In this document: in pieces, positions 47,338 through 64,000 of the stretch
Layout: each line of letters starts with the position of its first letter
Position numbering within the stretch: the first letter of the stretch is position 1
Origin: Cheilinus undulatus
Lineage: Eukaryota; Chordata; Actinopteri; Labriformes; Labridae
NCBI RefSeq assembly: GCF_018320785.1
Contig: NC_054867.1
Location: 31,003,855 to 31,067,854 of the forward strand
DNA: 64,000 nt
Direction of reading: 5' to 3'
Notes under the pieces: model-generated
Seen by the model: only the letters and a program-made list of their open reading frames with translations
Database searches by the model: none
What the model was told of the DNA's origin: nothing
Position numbers and translations under genes: made by a program

Positions 47338-49549
47338 TTCTTTATGTTAATGACTGAAGTATAAATTACAAACTATTATGAGACAACACAATTAATAAGC
47401 CATTCACACTAATAGTTCTCAACTGGTCTAGCCTCAGGACCACCCCCACTGCCTCCTTAATAAGAAAAAATTTTTAAAAATCTGAAAAATTTCAACCCCT
47501 CAAATTCATTCCATGAAAAATGTTGCAGTTTGGACCAATGATGGACAAAATGTGTGACTGAGCTAAGAGACAGGACAAAACCAACATAATTTATTGATTT
47601 TTTTTTAAACCTTTATTAAACTCTTGAAAAGTTTTCCATCATGTACAATTAGGCAGAGACACAAAAATGCACATTTTAAACAAACCATAAACGGCTGATA
47701 TTGATAACGCCTAGTTGCACAGTTATACAGTTATACAGAGTTGTGGTTAGGTTCATCCTGAATTGACCAAGAGAAAATGTGTCAATCTTGATACTATGAT
47801 GTAAATTATTCCACTTACATAAATGCATTAATCCTATACCTATTAATTACATGAACATTTGTTAATAATATTGCAACCAAAAGGCACTCATTTTCATGGT
47901 TAAAGATAAATGAATATATGTCCACTTTGGGCTTCTGTACATCTTAGAGTTGATGCTTTTTTTCAGGCCCACATTTGCTGCTCATACGAAACATCCCTGC
48001 AACGCACGTGCATGTTCATACAATCCTAAACTATTATTATAAGATCCTGTAAGGAACTTTAGTTCTGAATAGGTTTTGTCTACAAAGCAGTATCTTCTTT
48101 CTTCTGTTGATCCTGTCTAGTACATGTCTAAGTTGTGTTTTGGGAAAAAAATTATCTTGCCGTCTTCTTGCAGTCAAAAAATCACTCTTTGTGAATATAT
48201 ACTCTCCTCAGGGTCGCAAAGTCAGACACCTACCTGCACCTACACCTGCAAGTGTTTGCAGCCAGTGAAAAATTCTATATAGAAATAACCAATCATGTTC
48301 TTGTTGTCTCATTAGATTTTGTAGATCATTAGAGGTATCATCATTTATATCAGCATGTTTCATAGCCATTCAAAAACTCCTCAAAATCATACTGACAGCA
48401 GAACATAAACAGTCCACTCATTCTCCCTATGGTGTGAATGAAACAGATGGTGTCCTCTGATAGATTTGTTTACATCCTCTCTGTGTGTATACACTGTTGA
48501 CGTATTCTGAAACATAATAAGCTGAGAAGTGTGACTTGTGTTGCATGAGTAACCAAGTCTTTGGACATGAATTTGATCAAAAAGGATCAACGTGAACCTT
48601 TATTATTGCCCTTTTTAAAATATTCTCTGTCCCTCCAGAGGCCCCTCTGGTGTGAAGATGCTCATAATATCAGATTACACAGTCATTCCTCAGAAAGCTG
48701 GAGCCTTTTGACCTCTACTGGACCAAGTCAGACGACCCCTTTTAGGATGCACACGTCTGTCATCAGTCTGAGCTCGAGGATTATCACACCCTCGTCAACC
48801 ACAGCAAAAGTCAGACATGTTCTTGTCGACCGCTAAATATTTGTCATTCATGGGAGAGTTGTGGGTTGTGACAACCAATTAAAGGTCAGAAAAAGTGAAA
48901 ACCAAGCTCTATACTGTGTTAGAGCACTGACAGTAAGATTAATAGAAACCTGACACTGTTACCACTCCACACAGCTCTATTAAAGTCATACAGTCTAATA
49001 CCAGAGGAGGCGACTTAGCAGCAGATCCTCTCACTTTTAATCTAATGAAGTGCAAATGACTGATCGTTTTTCAGCTTGGGACTTTGCTTATTTTGTTTTT
49101 TTCTTTTAAAGGAACCCAATAACAGTACACTTCATGGACATTTTTGCCGGCAAATACCATTAAAGTGAAACAGTTGAGATATATCCAAAAATAACTGTGT
49201 GGCACCTGGAATATAAATGGGCAAATCTCATTTCATTACAGGACCTAAAGGACAGGTCAAAGATTAAACAACTAGAATGAATGACCCAGAATTAGAAGAA
49301 TGCAGACTTGCTAGACACAAATATGTACAGAAATAGAGCAGGGATCCTTGGAATCATTACTTGTCTGTATAATCAGACCAAAATTATACAGCAGTAATTG
49401 CAAAAATTCTTTGGGATAATATATCACTGATGTCTCTACATAGGACTAGCTTTCTTTGACATAGTCAAGAGTCAATTCTGTCCCATAAAAGAAAAGTGTT
49501 TGGGATTTAGAGAAGGCATTTAAATGTGTATGTCTTCATGTAAGCTAAT
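47338..49549. other. Gene-free stretch with a possible hAT-end fragment
   Basis: The text from about 47413 (TAGTTCTCAACTGGTCTAGC) resembles the left terminus of fish hAT-type repeats, but no partner end was found. Otherwise there is no gene or RNA feature I can support. Confidence 0.35.
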
Positions 49550-50420
49550 CACAAAGTATTCAGACCCCCTTCACTTTTTTCAGTTTTGTTTTGTTGCAGC
49601 CTGATGGCTACTGTCAAAAAACCAAAATAATTTTTATTTTCATTAATCTACACTCAGTAAGTCATCATGGAGAAGTGAAAACTGAATTTTATTTTGCTTT
49701 ATGATTTTCAAATTTATCAAAAATATGAAACTGAAATATCACATTGACATATTCATACCCTTAAAAAAAAGCACTTGAAATTTAGCTCAGGTTCTTCCCA
49801 TCCTTCCTGATCTTTGCTGAGATGTTTCTCCACCTTGATTGGAGTTCACCTGTGATTGGAGGCCAAACTGAGCAATCAGGGCAGAAGGACCTTAGTAAGA
49901 GAGGTGACCAAGAATCTGATGGTCACTCTGAGCTCCAGGGATCCTGCGTGGAGATGGGACAAAGTTCCAGAAGGATAACCTTTTTGCAGCCCTCCACTGA
50001 TCTGGGCTTTATGGCAGAGTGGCTAGATGGAAGCCTCTTCTCAGTGTAAAACACATCAAAGCCCACTCACTTTCTCATGGAGTTTTTTTTTTTTTTGCAA
50101 ACTCCAAGCAGCCGATTATTTAGTTTGGCGAGGCATCCAGCTCTTAGAAGAGTCCTGTTTAGCAAAGATCAGGAGAAATGGGAGGAACCCGGGATAAATT
50201 TTAAGCATTTTTCCAGAATGCGTTTTTTTTTCTGTCAGTATAAAAAATATTCTCTCTTACCTGTGAGAATATGTATTTTTTGCAGCAGTCGATAAGTTGG
50301 ATTGCCTGTGAGGTCGTCCACAGAATTAAATCAGGAAACAGAAACAACACTCCCAGATCACAATGTGAAGTAACAAAATTGATGTTGCAATTTAACTGTA
50401 AAGCACTGAATAGACTTTGG
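49550..50420 (+). mobile_element. Rearranged Tc1-like transposon remnant
   Basis: The left end CACAAAGTATTCAGACCCC is mirrored by CTGAATAGACTTTG near 50407. Positions 49855-50075 follow the Tc1 N-terminal DNA-binding region (KLSNQGRR then VTKNLMVTL in one frame) with frameshifts. Around 50105-50155 a short piece of the same region appears in reverse orientation (its inverse reads AAGAGCTGGATGCC, then CCAAACTAAATAATCGGC), so the copy has suffered an inversion or nested insertion. Inactive. Confidence 0.65.
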
Positions 50421-51880
50421 CCTGGGCCAAAGTTTGTCTAATAAAGACCTAGTAACAGTGGATGAGAGAAGGCTCTGATTGGTGGGTCAGTGGACCAACT
50501 AGATGGCCAACAAAAGGCCAAACGATTCAACTGTGCAAAGAACAACATGACACATTTGCATTATATCTAACTGGTTTATTTTGTAGTTGGATATCTGTTT
50601 AAGGGTTGCAGACATTAGTAATAATCTTCTACATATGATATTGTGTGTGTCAGTAATAATATCCCATCAACTCATACACAGGTTCCTGCTCTCAGATTGC
50701 CAACTTAAGTTGTTGTAATGAGATAGTGAGACATGTTGGCAGGTATTTTTGTCATTAAAAGTGGTGTGTTGATCTCTCATTAAGAGGTTTTCATGACTTG
50801 ACCCTGTGGTGGAAGGATTTCTCACTTCAGTTGTTGTAAATAAAGTTTTCCATCTATTGATATGGCATAGTCTTTCATATTAGTGTGTGCAAAAAGGAGA
50901 GGATCTCAAGTTGGTATAATTTAGTGATTGACAGTTGCATCATGGGAACTTAGAAGCACATGTCATGACCATTTGTTCACATGTTATTTTCACAGGATGT
51001 ATGTCATGCTTCCTGGATACATGAATGAAACAACAGAGGAAATTAGAGCGCTATAAATACTGGTATTGTTCTTCTTTCTATTATCCTTTCCCCCCTACAG
51101 AACAAATCTAATTAACTTTTGGATTCCATAAAAGACAGACCTCTGGGAGTGTTTCTGTTATCTTGAGGTATCATCATTTCCACAAGTTCTTAGATTAGCA
51201 ACTGTTAGGCTCAGTCCTGCTCCTTTGTCACGGGGAAGACTTGCAAGGCTTCTGCAACAGAATACCAGTGACATATGAGAGCTTCTCCACAGCTAAAGTC
51301 GGATCCTCTGTAGTGCCAAGGTGCATTAAGAGGATTATTGTAAAGACCGAAACAATGTCTGAACTTCAGAAAGCACTACATCGCCCACAACAATATTTAC
51401 ACAAGGTGAAAAAACTGTATTGTAAGAGTCTAGTTTTATGTTTACTCTCTAATGTGCAGTTTAAAGTGTCCATTGTTTGGCACCAATACTCCTAGTGACA
51501 TAGTTTACAATGAGACACATTTTTCAAGAGCTGTCTTTGCTATGGACTGTAGCTCTGAGGCACATCTATTTAAAACAATTCCTGCTGATTAATATTCTTA
51601 GCATGATCAGAGAGAAAGTTCACATTAACATTCTGTTCATTAATATTTGTGTTGGACTTAATACTGTGATGACAACACTAATTAAGTATTATAATCAACC
51701 GTCTGTGTTTTTTTCCCATTTAGGCTCTCATCATTTTCCTAACTCCCCTCCTGGAAAGTGTTTCATCTGTGATAGTCTGTGACAAAAGATGCCACCTATT
51801 TGAAATACTCAAGCGAGAAAGCTTAAAAGTACATGACCAAATAAAGAAAGTCATATGTTCTGCCTGAATACTGATCTCTC
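50421..51880. other. 5' flank of gene C
   Basis: No gene seen. An E-box CATATG at about 51852-51857 and an AT-rich CTATAAATAC near 51052 are candidate muscle control sites by motif only. Confidence 0.4.
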
Positions 51881-51888
51881 TATATAAG
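51881..51888 (+). promoter_or_regulatory. Gene C TATA box
   Basis: TATATAAG lies 30 bases before the word GGACTGACAGGC (51911-51922), also present at the gene B start. The leader exon ends at 51933 before GTGAGTG. Confidence 0.8.
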
Positions 51889-51907
51889 AGGGGAGGCTGG
51901 ACGCTCC

Positions 51908-53173
51908 CAAGGACTGACAGGCGACCAGTCAAGGTGAGTGAGAAAGAGTCTTTTATTAGCAGGAGGAAAACCAGCAGCTTAATAAACAATGCCGAGCATG
52001 AACGCTTACTGCCAGACACCACATGTACATTCAGAACTGCTCAGGATTTCAGACTGTAGCATTTTTTTAATAACTAAAGCTTTAATAACAGTTAATACTG
52101 AAAACTATTTGTGTCTTGCCCCAGGATCCTCATTAGACCATCAACAGCTGTTCTTCAAAGAGAAGGGAAGAAGGTAATTGACTTAACCCACATTTGAATT
52201 TGGTTTCTGGAATATAGTAGAGTAGAGTGGAATATGCAGAGTGGATATAATTAATCATCAAGTGATCAGTGATTGCTGGCATCTACTTTAATTTAAGCCT
52301 TAGTCCTAAGATTAAAATATTCACCAGTTTTTGTCACGTTATTCATTTCTAACCTTTACAGTCTGAGTCTAGTTTTAGTCAACGAAAACTCAAAAATATA
52401 CTAGTCCAGTTTTAGTCCATAAAAATACCTTGCATTTTACTCTTAAATTTTCACTGAAACCTTTTCTCTTTGCCTAAATCTGTTGCCAAGTCATACTTGT
52501 GTTCCTTGCATCTTACAAAACCTCACATATCTGCTTTCTACAGCTGAAATGTGAAAGAGCTTCAGATCCATTTTGTTTTGATGGATTTACCCACTGAGAA
52601 GAAATATCATAGATTTTGAATGCATGACGAAAACTAAACTCACTTTTCATCAGTTTTAGTCTACAAAGTTCAGTTATTAGCTAGTCTTAATCTTGTCTTT
52701 CTCATGGAAAAAGGTAGCAAAGTTTAAGTAAATGAAATTAACACTCCAAGTGATAAATCATCTGATTGGTTGTACAAAAGCCTCTTTACTTAAACATTGG
52801 GTAATGCTAATAACAAGATGATAAATATTGAAATTTGGTCAAATTACTGACTCACCTGATGATTTCTGCATCATTAGGTGAGTGAAGGGATTCTTCTATG
52901 ATTCTATAATGAGTATGTCTACAATTAGCATTTGTAGCAGCAACAATGAAAATACACAGCAAATGTAATTTACAAAGTAATTAACACACTCAGATTTTGC
53001 TTTTGAAAAATGGTGGACATCTGAATCATTGAATTGTGCTTGTCTTTATATGAGTTTTAAATGTATCACAACCTGTTTCTAAAATGTGAATCTGAGCTAT
53101 CATCATGACTGAAATGATCAAAGCTGAAATCTAATAATGAAATACTTCTGCTTACTTTCAGTAAAGCGTCATC
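51908..53173 (+). other. Gene C 5' untranslated exons
   Basis: Leader exon 1 runs from about 51908 to 51933. Leader exon 2 is 52125-52173 (CCCCAG acceptor, GTAATT donor). The ATG exon begins at 53162 after CTTTCAG. The intervening intron of about 1 kb contains a repeat at about 52335-52745. Confidence 0.75.
52335..52745. repeat. Degenerate fish DNA-repeat in gene C leader intron
   Basis: The segment repeats the words TTTTAGTC and AACGAAAACT and ends with GAAATTAACACT, the ending of a common fish MITE. The left border and target duplication are not visible. Confidence 0.4.

Positions 53174-64000
<10,827 letters not shown>

Noticed and set aside
51241..51782. Short open frames upstream of gene C as a separate small gene
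   Set aside because: No recognisable motif, and no paralogous match near gene B; consistent with chance frames in AT-rich DNA.

Overview
This is vertebrate genomic DNA, and everything in it points to a teleost fish. It holds part of a sarcomeric (skeletal-type) myosin heavy chain (MYH) gene cluster. The introns are compact, the codons look animal-like, and the repeats are fish-typical: tRNA-derived SINEs, hAT and Tc1-like DNA elements, an L1/Tx1-like LINE piece and a chromodomain-bearing Ty3/gypsy retrotransposon. There are no prokaryotic features.

Layout. Gene A (minus strand, promoter near 11.33 kb, coding exons 10946 down to 261, running off the left edge) is divergent from gene B (plus strand, TATA at 26168, coding 26692-40347, complete). 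Gene C (plus strand, TATA at 51881, coding from 53174, running off the right edge) lies in tandem with B. The three genes share the same exon plan. I placed every exon boundary by hand at GT-AG sites, and exon lengths match one for one except the first coding exon (201/204/204 bp) and the loop-2 exon (68/71/74 bp). Gene B sums to 5814 bp of coding sequence, 1937 residues plus stop. Its motifs fall at textbook positions: P-loop 179-186, switch I near 240-246, switch II near 463-468, and reactive cysteines at 697 and 707, followed by an IQ neck and a coiled-coil rod.

The A-B intergenic region (about 15 kb) is dominated by a nearly intact Ty3/gypsy element (15245-21032). It has 627-bp LTRs, 5-bp target duplications, gag and pol with a C-terminal chromodomain, and one in-frame stop inside integrase. 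It appears to sit inside an older hAT-like MITE. The B-C intergenic region (about 11.5 kb) holds only repeats: a hAT-like element, two Tc1/mariner-like remnants and a TTTAAA-ended MITE. I recognise no further host gene there.

The observations most worth a second look are these. The gypsy element carries a perfect 9-nt self-complementarity between its predicted RNA 5' end and the site just after the 5' LTR, consistent with Tf1/sushi-type self-priming, and the gag start codon lies inside that site. A tract of about 1.28 kb in the motor domain, introns included, is almost identical between the oppositely oriented genes A and C but not B, which suggests recent gene conversion. Genes B and C, but not A, share a transcription-start word. 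The LTR differences are strikingly clustered.
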